DNA of 64,000 bases, taken from Zoroaster sp. YZ-2022 (taxonomy: Eukaryota > Echinodermata > Asteroidea > Forcipulatida > Zoroasteridae). Within the stretch, counting starts at the first letter, position 1; every line of letters starts with the position of its first letter. The notes below the pieces were generated by a model. It was not told where the DNA came from and did no database searches. It was given only the letters and a program-made list of their open reading frames with translations. Both the position numbers and the translations under genes were made by a program. Location: assembly GCA_029582265.1 (NCBI GenBank), contig CM055816.1:1640992-1704991 (forward strand), given 5' to 3'. Shown here piece by piece: positions 14,801 through 29,800 of the stretch.

Positions 14801-17800
14801 TCTTCATACCTTAAAGGACCACCATGCACACTTAGCCCTCCGCAAAATACTGTCAAAATACGGGCCATAACTCAGGGTAGACAGCCTATATTGTTGTGAT
14901 TAAAACACAAATACGAATGAAATTATTTCTAGCGACGGTTATAACTTTAAAATTTTTAAGGGAGGCCGACAAATTTATATCCAAATTAAAGCTTAGGTTC
15001 TCCTATTTTAGGATATCAGATGACTTTTTAATTTAGATAATCTCTCCACACCTTAATGGCCACCATGCACACTTAGCCCTCCGCAAAATACTGTCAAAAT
15101 ACGGGCCATAACTCAGGGTAGACAGCCTATATTGTTGTGATTAAAACACAAATACGAATGAAATTATTTCTAGCGACGGTTATAACTTTAAAAGTTTTTA
15201 AGGGAGGCCGACAAATTTATATCCAAATTAAAGCTTAGGTTGTTCTCCTTTAGGAAATCACATGACTTTTACATTTAGATAATTTCTTCATACCTTAAAG
15301 GACCACCATGCACACTTAGCCCTCCGCAAAATGCTGTCAAAATACGGGCCATAACTCAGGGTAGACAGCCTATATTGTTGTGATTAAAACACAAATACGA
15401 ATGAAATTATTTCTAGCGACGGTTATAACTTTAAAAGTTTTTAAGGGAGGCGACAAATTTATATCCAAATTAAAGCTTAGGTTCTCCTCTTTTAGGAAAT
15501 CACATGACTTTTACATTTAGATAATTTCTTCATACCTTAAAGGTCCTCCATGCACACTTAGCCCTCCGCAAAATACTGTCAAAATACGGGCCATAACTCA
15601 GGGTAGACAGCCTATATTGTTGTGATTAAACACACAAATACGAATGAAATTATTTCTAGCGACGGTTATAACTTTAAAAGTTTTTAAGGAGGCCGACAAA
15701 TTTATATCCAAATTAAAGCTTAGGTTCTCCTCTTTAGGAAATCACATGACTTTTACATTTAGATAATTTCTTCATACCTTAAACGGCCTCCATGCACACT
15801 TAGCCCTCCGCAAAATACTGTCAAAATACGGGCCATAACTCAGGGTAGACAGCCTATATTGTTGTGATTAAAACACAAATACGAATGAAATTATTTCTAG
15901 CGACGGTTATAACTTTAAAAGTTTTTAAGGGAGGCCGACAAATTTATATCCAAATTAAAGCTTAGGTTCTCCTCTTTTAGGAAATCACATGACTTTTACA
16001 TTTAGATAATTTCTTCATACCTTAAAGGACCACCATGCACACTTAGCTCTCCGCAAAATACTGTCAAAATACGGGCCATAACTCAGGGTAGACAGCCTAT
16101 ATTGTTGTGATTAAAACACAAATACGAATGAAATTATTTCTAGCGACGGTTATAACTTTAAAAGTTTTAAGGGAGGCCGACAAATTTATATCCAAATTAA
16201 AGCTTACGTTCTCCTCTTTTAGGAAATCACATGACTTTTACATTTAGATAATTTCTTCATACCTTAAATGGCCTCCATGCACACTGAGCCCTCCGCAAAA
16301 TACTGTCAAAATACGGGCCATAACTCAGGGTAGACAGCCTATATTGTTGTGATTAAAACACAAATACGAATGAAATTATTTCTAGCGACGGTTATAACTT
16401 TAAAAGTTTTTAAGGGAGGCCGACAAAATTATATCCAAATTAAAGCTTAGGTTCTCCTCTTTTAGGAAATCACATGACTTTTACATTTAGACAATTTCTT
16501 CATACCTGAAACGGCCTCCATGCACACTTAGCCCTCCGCAAAATACTGTCAAAATACGGGCCATAACTCAGGGTAGACAGCCTATATTGTTGTGATTAAA
16601 ACACAAATACGAATGAAATTATTTCTAGCGACGGTTATAACTTTAAAAGTTTTTAAGGGAGGCCGAAAAATTTATATCCAAATTAAAGCTTAGGTTCTCC
16701 TCTTTTAGGAAATCACATGACTTTTACATTTAGATAATTTCTTCATACCTTAAAGGACCACCATGCACACTTAGCCCTCCGCAAAATACTGTCAAAATAC
16801 GGGCCATAACTCAGGGTAGACAGCCTATATTGTTGTGATTAAAACACAAATACGAATGAAATTATTTCTAGCGACGGTTATAACTTTAAAAGTTTTTAAG
16901 GGAGGCCGACAAATTTATATCCAAATTAAAGCTTAGGTTCTCCTCTTTTAGGAAATCACATGACTTTTACATTTAGATAATTTCTTCATACCTTAAAGGA
17001 CCACCATGCACACTTAGCCCTCCGCAAAATACTGTCAAAATACGGGCCATAACTCAGGGTAGACAGCCTATATTGTTGTGATTAAAACACAAATACGAAT
17101 GAAATTATTTCTAGCGACGGTTATAACTTTAAAAGTTTTTAAGGTAGGCCGACAAATTTATATCCAAATTAAAGCTTAGGTTCTCCTCTTGTAGGAAATC
17201 ACATGACTTTTACATTTAGATAATTTCTTCATACCTTAAAGGACCACCATGCACACTTAGCCCTCCGCAAAATGCTGTCAAAATACGGGCCATAACTCAG
17301 GGTAGACAGCCTATATTGTTGTGATTAAAACACAAATACGAATGAAATTATTTCTAGCGACGGTTATAACTTTAAAAGTTTTTAAGAGAGGGCGACAAAT
17401 TTATATCCAAATTAAAGCTTAGGTTCTCCTATTTTAGGAAATCACATGACTTTTACATTTAGATAATTTCTTCATACCTTAAATGGCCTCCATGCACACT
17501 GAGCCCTCCGCAAAATACTGTCAAAATACGGGCCATAACTCAGGGTAGACAGCCTATATTGTTGTGATTAAAACACAAATACGAATGAAATTATTTCTAG
17601 CGACGGTTATAACTTTAAAAGTTTTAAGGGAGGCCGACAAATTTATATCCAAATTAAAGCTTAGGTTCTCCTCTTTTAGGAAATCACATGACTTTTACAT
17701 TTAGATAATTTCTTCATACCTTAAAGGACCACCATGCACACTTAGCCCTCCGCAAAATACTGTCAAAATACGGGCCATAACTCAGGGTAGACAGCCTATA

Positions 17801-20800
17801 TTGTTGTGATTAAAACACAAATACGAATGAAATTATTTCTAGCGACGGTTATAACTTTAAAAGTTTTTAAGGGAGGCCGACAAATTTATATCCAAATTAA
17901 AGCTTAGGTTCTCCTCTTTAGGAAATCACATGACTTTTACATTTAGATAATTTCTTCATACCTTAAAGGACCACCATGCACACTTAGCCCTCCGCAAAAT
18001 ACTGTCAAAATACGGGCCATAACTCAGGGTAGACAGCCTATATTGTTGTGATTAAAACACAAATACGAATGAAATTATTTCTAGCGACGGTTATAACTTT
18101 AAAAGTTTTTAAGGGAGGCAGACAAATTTATATCCAAATTAAAGCTTAGGTTCTCCTCTTTAAGGAAATCACATGACTTTTACATTTAGATAATTTCTTC
18201 ATACCTTAAATGGCCTCCATGCACACTGAACCCTCCGCAAAATACTGTCAAAATACGGGCCATAACTCAGGGTAGACAGCCTATATTGTTGTGATTAAAA
18301 CACAAATACGAATGAAATTATTTCTAGCGACGGTTATAACTTTAAAAGTTTTTAAGGAGGCCGACAAATTTATATCCAAATTAAAGCTTAGGTTCTCCTC
18401 TTTAGGAAATCACATGACTTTACACATTTTAGATAATTTCTTCATACCTTAAATGGCCTCCATGCACACTTAGCCCTCCGCAAAATACTGTCAAAATACG
18501 GGCCATAACTCAGGGTAGACAGCCTATATTGTTGTGATTAAAACACAAATACGAATGAAATTATTTCTAGCGACGGTTATAACTTTAAAAGTTTTTAAGG
18601 AGGCCGACAAATTTATATCCAAATTAAAGCTTAGGTTCTCCTTTTTAGGAAATCACATGACTTTTACATTTAGATAATTTCTTCATACCTTAAAGGACCA
18701 CCATGCACACTTAGCCTCCGCAAAATGTACTGTCAAAATACGGGCCATAACTCAGGGTAGACAGCCTATATTGTTGTGATTAAAACACAAATACGAATGA
18801 AATTATTTCTAGCGACGGGTATAACTTTAATAATTTTTAAGGAGGCTGACAAATTTATATCCAAATTAAAGCTTAGGTTCTCCTCTTTAGGAAATCACAT
18901 GACTTTTACATTTAGATAATTTCTTCATACCTTAAATGGCCTCCATGCACACTTAGCCCTCCGCAAAATACTGTCAAAATACGGGCCATAACTCAGGGTA
19001 GACAGCCTATATTGTTGTGATTAAAACACAAATACGAATGAAATTATTTCTAGCGACGGTAATAACTTTAAAAGTATAAAATGGAGGCCGACAAATTTAT
19101 ATCCAAATTAAAGCTTAGGTTCTCCTCTTTAGGAAATCACATGACTTTTACATTTAGATAATTTCTTCATACCTTAAATGGCCTCCATGCACACTTAGCC
19201 CTCCGCAAAATACTGTCAAAATACGGGCCATAACTCAGGGTAGACAGCCTATATTGTTGTGATTAAAACACAAATACGAATGAAATTATTTCTAGCGACG
19301 GTTATAACTTTAAAAGTTTTTAAGGAGCCGACAAATTTATATCCAAATTAAAGCTTAGGTTCTCCTCTTTAGGAAATCATATGACTTTTACATTTAGATA
19401 ATTTCTTCATACCTTAAATGGCCTCCATGCACACTTAGCCCTCCGCAAAATACTGTCAAAATACGGGCCATAACTCAGGGTAGACAGCCTATATTGTTGT
19501 GATTAAAACACAAATACGAATGAAATTATTTCTAGCGACGGTTATAACTTTAAAAGTTTTTAAGGAGGCCGACAAATTTATATCCAAATTAAAGCTTAGG
19601 TTCTCCTTTAGGAAATCACATGACTTTTACATTTAGATAATTTCTTCATACCTTAAAGGACCACCATGCACACTTAGCCCTCCGCAAAATACTGTCAAAA
19701 TACGGGCCATAACTCAGGGTAGACAGCCTATATTGTTGTGATTAAAACACAAATACGAATGAAATTATTTCTAGCGACGGTTATAACTTTAAAAGTTTTA
19801 AGGAGGCCGACAAATTTATATCCAAATTAAAGCTTAGGTTCTCCTCTTTTAGGAAATCACATGACTTTACATTTAGATAATTTCTTCATACCTTAAACGG
19901 CCTCCATGCACACTTAGCCCTCCGCAAAATACGGTCAAAATACGGGCCATAACTCAGGGTAGACAGCCTATATTGTTGTGATTAAAACACAAATACGAAT
20001 GAAATTATTTCTAGCGACGGTTATAACTTTAAAAGTTTTTAAGTAGGCAGACAAATATATATCCAAAATAAAGCTAAGGTTCTCCTCTTTAGGAAATCAC
20101 ATGACTTTACATTTAGATAATTTCTTCATACCTTAAAGGACCTCCATGCACACTTAGCCCTCCGCAAAATACTGTCAAAATACGGGCCATAACTCAGGGT
20201 AGACAGCCTATATTGTTGTGATTAAAACACAAATACGAATGAAATTATTTCTAGCGACGGTTATAACTTTAAAAGTTTTTAAGGGAGGGCGACAAATTTA
20301 TATCCAAATTAAAGCTTAGGTTCTCGTGTAGGAAATCACATGACTTTTATATTTAGATAATTTCTTCATACCTTAAACGGCCTCCATGCACACTTAGCCC
20401 TCCGCAAAATACTGTCAAAATACGGGCCATAACTCAGGGTAGACAGCCTATATTGTTGTGATTAAAACACAAATACGAATGAAATTATTTCTAGCGACGG
20501 TTATAACTTTAAAAGTTTTTAAGGGAGGCCGACAAATTTATATCCAAATTAAAGCTTAGGTTCTCCTCTTTTAGGAAATCACATGACTTTTACATTTAGA
20601 TAATTTCTTCATACCTTAAAGGATCACCATGCACACTTAGCCCTCCGCAAAATACTGTCAAAATACGGGCCATAACTCAGGGTAGACAGCCTATATTGTT
20701 GTGATTAAAACACAAATACGAATGAAATTATTTCTAGCGACGGTTATAACTTTAAAAGTTTTTGATCGAGGGAGACACATTTATAGCCAAAGTAAAGCTG

Positions 20801-23800
20801 AGGTTCTGCTCTGTTAGGAAATCACATGACTTATACATTTAGATAATTTCTTGATACCTTAAATGGCCTCCATGCACACTGAGCCCTCCGCAAAATACTG
20901 TCAAAATACGGGCCATAACTCAGGGTAGACAGCCTATATTGTTGTGATTAAAACACAAATACGAATGAAATTATTTCTAGCGACGGTTATAACTTTAAAA
21001 GTTTTAAGGGAGGCCGACAAATTTATATCCAAATTAAAGCTTAGGTTCTCATCTTTTAGGAAATCACATGACTTTTACATTTAGATAAATTCTTCATACC
21101 TTAAACGGCCTCCATGCACACTTAGCCCTCCGCAAAATACTGTCAAAATACGGGCCATAACTCAGGGTAGACAGCCTATATTGTTGTGATTAAAACACAA
21201 ATACGAATGAAATTATTTCTAGCGACGGTTATAACTTTAAAAGTTTTAAGGGAGGCTGACAAATTTATATCCAAATTAAAGCTTAGGTTCTCCTCTTTAG
21301 GAAATCACATGACTTTTACATTTAGATAATTTCTTCATACCTTAAAGGACCACCATGCACACTTAGCCCTCCGCAAAATACTGTCAAAATACGGGCCATA
21401 ACTCAGGGTAGACAGCCTATATTGTTGTGATTAAACACACAAATACGAATGAAATTATTTCTAGCGACGGTTATAACTTTAAAAGTTTTTAAGGGAGGCC
21501 GACAAATTTATATCCAAATTAAAGCTTAGGTTCTCCTCTTTTAGGAAATCACATGACTTTTACATTTAGATAATTTCTTCATACCTTAAAGGACCACCAT
21601 GCACACTTAGCCCTCCGCAAAATACTGTCAAAATACGGGCCATAACTCAGGGTAGACAGCCTATATTGTTGTGATTAAAACACAAATACGAATGAAATTA
21701 TTTCTAGCGACGGTTATAACTTTAAAAGTTTTTAAGGAGGCCGACAAATTTATATCCAAATTAAAGCTTAGGTTCTCCTCTTTTAGGAAATCACATGACT
21801 TTTACATTTAGATAATTTCTTCATACCTTAAAGGACCACCATGCACACTTAGCCCTCCGCAAAATGCTGTCAAAATACGGGCCATAACTCAGGGTAGACA
21901 GCCTATATTGTTGTGATTAAAACACAAATACGAATGAAATTATTTCTAGCGACGGTTATAACTTTAAAAGTTTTTAAGGGAGGCCGACAAATTTATATCC
22001 AAATTAAAGCTTAGGTTCTCCTCTTTTAGGAAATCACATGACTTTTACATTTAGATAATTTCTTCATACCTTAAATGGCCTCCATGCACACTGAGCCCTC
22101 CGCAAAATACTGTCAAAATACGGGCCATAACTCAGGGTAGACAGCCTATATTGTTGTGATTAAAACACAAATACGAATGAAATTATTTCTAGCGACGGTT
22201 ATAACTTTAAAAGTTTTTAAGGGAGGCCGACAAATTTATATCCAAATTAAAGCTTAGGTTCTCCTCATTTAGGAAATCACATGACTTTTACATTTAGATA
22301 ATTTCTTCATACCTTAACGGCCTCCATGCACACTTAGCCCTCCGCAAAATACTGTCAAAATACGGGCCATAACTCAGGGTAGACAGCCTATATTGTTGTG
22401 ATTAAAACACAAATACGAATGAAATTATTTCTAGCGACGGTTATAACTTTAAAAGTTTTAGGAGGCCGACAAATTTATATCCAAATTAAAGCTTAGGTTC
22501 TCCTTTTTTAGGAAATCACATGACTTTTACATTTAGATAATTTCTTCATACCTTAAAGGACCACCATGCACACTTAGCCCTCCGCAAAATACTGTCAAAA
22601 TACGGGCCATAACTCAGGGTAGACAGCCTATATTGTTGTGATTAAAACACAAATACGAATGAAATTATTTCTAGCGACGGTTATAACTTTAAAAGTTATT
22701 AAGGAAGGGCGACAAATTTATATCAAAATTAACGCTTAGGTTTTCCCCTTTTAGTAAATCACATGACTTTACATTTAGATAATTTCTTCATACCTTAAAT
22801 GGCCTCCATGCACACTGAGCCCTCCGCAAAATACTGTCAAAATACGGGCCATAACTCAGGGTAGACAGCCTATATTGTTGTGATTAAAACACAAATACGA
22901 ATGAAATTATTTCTAGCGACGGTTATAACTTTAAAAGTTTTTAAGGGAGGCCGACAAATTTATATCCAAATTAAAGCTTAGGTTCTCCTCTTTTAGGAAA
23001 TCACATGACTTTTACATTTAGATAATTTCTTCATACCTTAAATGGACCTCCATGCACACTTAGCCCTCCGCAAAATACTGTCAAAATACGGGCCATAACT
23101 CAGGGTAGACAGCCTATATTGTTGTGATTAAAACACAAATACGAATGAAATTATTTCTAGCGACGGTTATAACTTTAAAATTTTTTAAGGGAGGCCGACA
23201 AATTTATATCCAAATTAAAGCTTAGGTTCTCCTCTTTTAGGAAATCACATGACTTTTACATTTAGATAATTTCTTCATACCTTAAAGGACCACCATGCAC
23301 ACTTAGCCCTCCGCAAAATACTGTCAAAATACGGGCCATAACTCAGGGTAGACAGCCTATATTGTTGTGATTAAAACACAAATACGAATGAAATTATTTC
23401 TAGCGACGGTTATAACTTTAAAATTTTTAAGGCAGGCCGACACATTTATCTCCAAAATAAAGCTTAGGTTCTCCTCTTTGATGAAATCACATGACTTTTA
23501 CATTTAGATAATTTCTTCATACCTTAAATGGCCTCCATGCACACTTAGCCCTCCGCAAAATGCTGTCAAAATACGGGCCATAACTCAGGGTAGACAGCCT
23601 ATATTGTTGTGATTAACACACAAATACGAATGAAATTATTTCTAGCGACGGTTATAACTTTAAAAGTTTTTAAGGGAGGCCGACAAATTTATATCCAAAT
23701 TAAAGCTTAGGTTCTCCTCTTTAGGAAAAAACATGACTTTTACATTTAGATAATTTCTTCATACCTTAAACGGCCTCCATGCACACTTAGCCCTCCGCAA

Positions 23801-26800
23801 AATACTGTCAAAATACGGGCCATAACTCAGGGTAGACAGCCTATATTGTTGTGATTAAAACACAATACGACTGAAATTGTTTCTAGCGACGGTGATAACT
23901 TTAAAAGTTTTATGGAGGCCGACAAATTTATATCCAAATTAAAGCTTAGGTTCTCCTCTTTTAGGAAATCACATGACTTTTACATTTAGATAATTTCTTC
24001 ATACCTTAAAGGACCACCATGCACACTTAGCCCTCCGCAAAATACTGTCAAAATACGGGCCATAACTCAGGGTAGACAGCCTATATTGTTGTGATTAAAC
24101 ACACAAATACGAATGAAATTATTTCTAGCGACGGTTATAACTTTAAAAGTTTTTAAGGAGGCTGACAAATTTATATCCAAATTAAAGCTTAGGTTCTCCT
24201 TTTAGGAAATCACATGACTTTTACATTTAGATAATTTCTTCATACCTTAAAGGACCACCATGCACACTTAGCCCTCCGCAAAATACTGTCAAAATACGGG
24301 CCATAACTCAGGGTAGACAGCCTATATTGTTGTGATTAAAACACAAATACGAATGAAATTATTTCTAGCGACGGTTATAACTTTAAAAGTTTTTAAGGAG
24401 GCCGACAAATTTATATCCAAATTAAAGCTTAGGTTCTCCTCTTTAGGAAATCACATGACTTTTACATTTAGATATATTTCTTCATACCTTAAAGGCCTCC
24501 ATGCACACTTAGCCCTCCGCAAAATACTGTCAAAATACGGGCCATAACTCAGGGTAGACAGCCTATATTGTTGTGATTAAAACACAAATACGAATGAAAT
24601 TATTTCTAGCGACGGTTATAACTTTAAAAGTTTTTAAGGCAGGCCGACAAATTTATATCCAAATTAAAGCTTAGGTTCTCCTCTTTTAGGAAATCACATG
24701 ACTTTTACATTTAGATAATTTCTTCATACCTTAAATGGCCTCCATGCACACTTAGCCCTCCGCAAAATACTGTCAAAATACGGGCCATAACTCAGGGTAG
24801 ACAGCCTATATTGTTGTGATTAAAACACAAATACGAATGAAATTATTTCTAGCGACGGTTATAACTTTAAAAGTTTTAAGGGAGGCCGACAAATTTATAT
24901 CCAAATTAAAGCTTAGGTTCTCCTCTTTTAGGAAATCACATGACTTTTACATTTAGATAATTTCTTCATACCTTAAAGGACCTCCATGCACACTTAGCCC
25001 TCCGCAAAATACTGTCAAAATACGGGCCATAACTCAGGGTAGACAGCCTATATTGTTGTGATTAAAACACAAATACGAATGAAATTATTTCTAGCGACGG
25101 TTATAACTTTAAAAGTTTTTAAGGGAGGCCGACAAATTTATATCCAAATTAAAGCTTAGGTTCTCCTCTTGTAGGAAATCACATGACTTTTACATTTAGA
25201 TAATTTCTTCATACCTTAAATGGCCTCCATGCACACTTAGCCCTCCGCAAAATACTGTCAAAATACGGGCCATAACTCAGGGTAGACAGCCTATATTGTT
25301 GTGATTAAAACACAAATACGAATGAAATTATTTCTAGCGACGGTTATAACTTTAAAAGTTTTTAAGGGAGGCCGACAAATTTATATCCAAATTAAAGCTT
25401 AGGTTCTCCTCTTTTAGGAAATCACATGACTTTTACATTTAGATAATTTCTTCATACCTTAAATGGCCTCCATGCACACTTAGCCCTCCGCAAAATACTG
25501 TCAAAATACGGGCCATAACTCAGGGTAGACAGCCTATATTGTTGTGATTAAAACACAAATACGAATGAAATTATTTCTAGCGACGGTTATAACTTTAAAA
25601 GTTTTTAAGGGAGGCCGACAAATTTATATCCAAATTAAAGCTTAGGTTCTCCTCTTTTAGGAAATCACATGACTTTTACATTTAGATAATTTCTTCATTC
25701 CTTAAAGGACCACCATGCACACTTAGTTTCCGCAAAATACTGTCAAAATACGGGCCATAACTCAGGGTAGACAGCCTATATTGTTGTGATTAAAACACAA
25801 ATACGAATGAAATTATTTCTAGCGACGGTTATAACTTTAAAAGTCTTTAAGGGAGGCCGACAAATTTATATCCAAATTAAAGCTTAGGTTCTCCTCTTTT
25901 AGGAAATCACATGACTTTTACATTTAGATAATTTCTTCATACCTTAAATGGCCTCCATGCACACTTATCCCTCCACAAAACACTGTCAAAATACGGGCCA
26001 TAACTCAGGGTAGACAGCCTATATTGTTGTGATTAAAACACAAATACGAATGAAATTATTTCTAGCGACGGTTATAACTTTAAAAGTTTTTAAGGGAGGC
26101 GGACAAATTTATATCCAAATTAAAGCTTAGGTTCTCCTCTTTTAGGAAATCACATGACTTTTACATTTAGATAATTTATTCATACCTTATGGACCACCAT
26201 GCACACTTAGCCCTCCGCAAATACTGTCAAAATACGGGCCATAACTCAGGGTAGACAGCCTATATTGTTGTGATTAAAACACAAATACGAATGAAATTAT
26301 TTCTAGCGACGGTTATAACTTTAAAAGTTTTTAAGGGAGGCCGACAAATTTATATCCAAATTAAAGCTTAGGTTCTCCTCTTTAGTAAATCACATGACTT
26401 TTACATTTAGATTATTTCTTCTTACCTTACATGGCCTCCATGCACACTTAGCCCTCCGCAAAATACTGTCAAAATACGGGCCATAACTCAGGGTAGACAG
26501 ACTATATTGTTGTGATTAAAACACAAATACGAATGAAATTATTTCTAGCGACGGTTATAACTTTAAAAGTTTTTAAGGAGGCCGACAAATTTATATCCAA
26601 ATTAAAGCTTAGGTTCTCCTTTAGGAAATCACATGACTTTTACATTTAGATAATTTCTTCATACCTTAAAGGACCACCATGCACACTTAGCCCGCCAAAA
26701 TACTGTCAAAATACGGGCCATAACTCAGGGTAGACAGCCTATATTGTTGTGATTAAACACACAAATACGAATGAAATTATTTCTAGCGACGGTTATAACT

Positions 26801-29800
26801 TTAAAAGTTTTAAGGAGGGCGACAAATTTATATCTAAATGAAAGCTTAGGTTCTCCTCTTTAGGAAATCACATGACTTTTACATTTAGATAATTTCTTCA
26901 TACCTTAAAGGACCTCCATGCACACTTAGCCCTCCGCAAAATACTGTCAAAATACGGGCCATAACTCAGGGTAGACAGCTCATATTGTTGTGATTAAAAC
27001 ACAAATACGAATGAAATTATTTCTAGCGACGGTTATAACTTTAAAAGTTTTAAGGAGGCCGACAAATTTATATCCAAATTAAAGCTTAGGTTCTCCTCTT
27101 TAGGAAATCACATGACTTTTACATTTAGATAATTTCTTCATACCTTAAACGGCCTCCATGGACACTTTAGCCCTCCGCAAAATACTGTCAAAATACGGGC
27201 CATAACTCAGGGTAGACAGCCTATATTGTTGTGATTAAACCACAAATACGAATGAAATTATTTCTAGCGACGGTTATAACTTTAAAAGTTTTTAAGGAGG
27301 CCGACAAATTTATATCCAAATTAAAGCTTAGGTTCTCCTTTTTAGAAATCACATGACTTTTACATTTAGATAATTTCTTCATACCTTAAATGGCCTCCAT
27401 GCACACTTAGCCCTCCGCAAAATACTGTCAAAATACGGGCCATAACTCAGGGTAGACAGCCTATATTGTTGTGATTAAAACACAAATACGAATGAAATTA
27501 TTTCTAGCGACGGTTATAACTTTAAAAGTTTTTAAGGGAGGCCGACAAATTTATATCCAAATTAAAGCTTAGGTTCTCCTTTTTTAGGAAATCACATGAC
27601 TTTTACATTTAGAAAATTTCTTCATACCTTAAACGGCCTCCATGCACACTTAGCCCTCCGCAAAATACTGTCAAAATACGGGCCATAACTCAGGGTAGAC
27701 AGCCTATATTGTTGTGATTAAACCACAAATACGAATGAAATTATTTCTAGCGACGGTTATAACTTTAAAAGTTTTTAAGGGAGGCCGACAAATTTATATC
27801 CAAATTAAAGCTTAGGTTCTCCTCTTTAGGAAATCACATGACTTTTACATTTAGATAATTTCTTCATACCTTAAAGGACCACCATGCACACTTAGCCTCC
27901 GCAAAATGCTGTCAAAATACGTGCCATAACTCAGGGTAGACAGCCTATATTGTTGTGATTAAAACACAAATACGAATGAAATTATTTCTAGCGACGGTTA
28001 TAACTTTTAAAGTTTTTAAGGGAGGGCGGCAAATTTATATCCAAATTAAAGCTTAGGTTCTCCTCTTTTAGGAAATCACATGACTTTTTACATTTAGATA
28101 ATTTCTTCATACCTTAAATGGCCTCCATGCACACTTAGCCCTCCGCAAAATACTGTCAAAATACGGGCCATAACTCAGGGTAGACAGCCTATATTGTTGT
28201 GATTAAAACACAAATACGAATGAAATTATTTCTAGCGACGGTTATAACTTTAAAAGTTTTTAAGGGAGGCCGACAAATTTATATCCAAATTAAAGCTTAG
28301 GTTCTCCTCTTTTAGGAAATCACATGACTTTTACATTTAGACAATTTCTTCATACCTTAAACGGCCTCCATGCACACTTAGCCCTCCGTAAAATACTGTC
28401 AAAATACGGGCCATAACTCAGGGTAGACAGCCTATATTGTTGTGATTAAAACACAAATACGAATGAAATTATTTCTAGCGACGGTTATAACTTTAAAAGT
28501 TTTTAAGGAGGCCGACAAATTTATATCCAAATTAAAGCTTAGGTTCTCCTCTTTAGGAAATCACATGACTTTACATTTAGATAATTTCTTCATACCTTAA
28601 AGGACCACCATGCACACTAAGCCCTCCGCAAAATACTGTCAAAATACGGGCCATAACTCAGGGTAGACAGCCTATATTGTTGTGATTAAAACACAAATAC
28701 GAATGAAATTATTTCTAGCGACGGTTATAACTTTAAAAGTTTTTATGGTAGGCCGACAAATTTATATCCAAATTAAAGCTTAGGTTCTCCTCTTTCAGGA
28801 AATCACATGACTTTTACATTTAGACAATTTCTTCATACCTTAAACGGCCTCCATGCACACTTAGCCCTCCGCAAAATACTGTCAAAATACGGGCCATAAC
28901 TCAGGGTAGACAGCCTATATTGTTGTGATTAAAACACAAATACGAATGAAATTATTTCTAGCGACGGTTATAACTTTAAAAGTTTTTAAGGGAGGCCGAC
29001 AAATTTATATCCAAATTAAAGCTTAGGTTCTCCTCATTTAGGAAATCACATGACTTTTACATTTAGATAATTTCTTCATACCTTAAAGGACCACCATGCA
29101 CACTTAGCCCTCCGCAAAATACTGTCAAAATACGGGCCATAACTCAGGGTAGACAGCCTATATTGTTGTGATTAAAACACAAATACGAATGAAATTATTT
29201 CTAGCGACGGTTATAACTTTAAAAGTTTTTAAGGGAGGCCGACAAATTTATATCCAAATTAAAGCTTAGATTCTCCTCTTTTAGGAAATCACATGACTTT
29301 ACATTTAGATAATTTCTTCATACCTTAAATGGCCTCCATGCACACTGAGCCCTCCGCAAAATACTGTCAAAATACGGGCCATAACTCAGGGTAGACAGCC
29401 TATATTGTTGTGATTAAAACACAAATACGAATGAAATTATTTCTAGCGACGGTTATAACTTTAAAAGTTTTTAAGGACGGCCGAGAAATTTATATCCAAA
29501 TTAAAGCTTAGGTTCTCCTCTTTTAGGAAATCACATGACTTTTACATTTAGACAATTTCTTCATACCTTAAACGGCCTCCATGCACACTTAGCCCTCCGC
29601 AAAATACTGTCAAAATACGGGCCATAACTCAGGGTAGACAGCCTATATTGTTGTGATTAAAACACAAATACGAATGAAATTATTTCTAGCGACGGTTATA
29701 ACTTTAAAAGTTTTTAAGGGAGGCCGACAAATTTATATCCAAATTAAAGCTTAGGTTCTCCTCTTTTAGGAAATCACATGACTTTTACATTTAGATAATT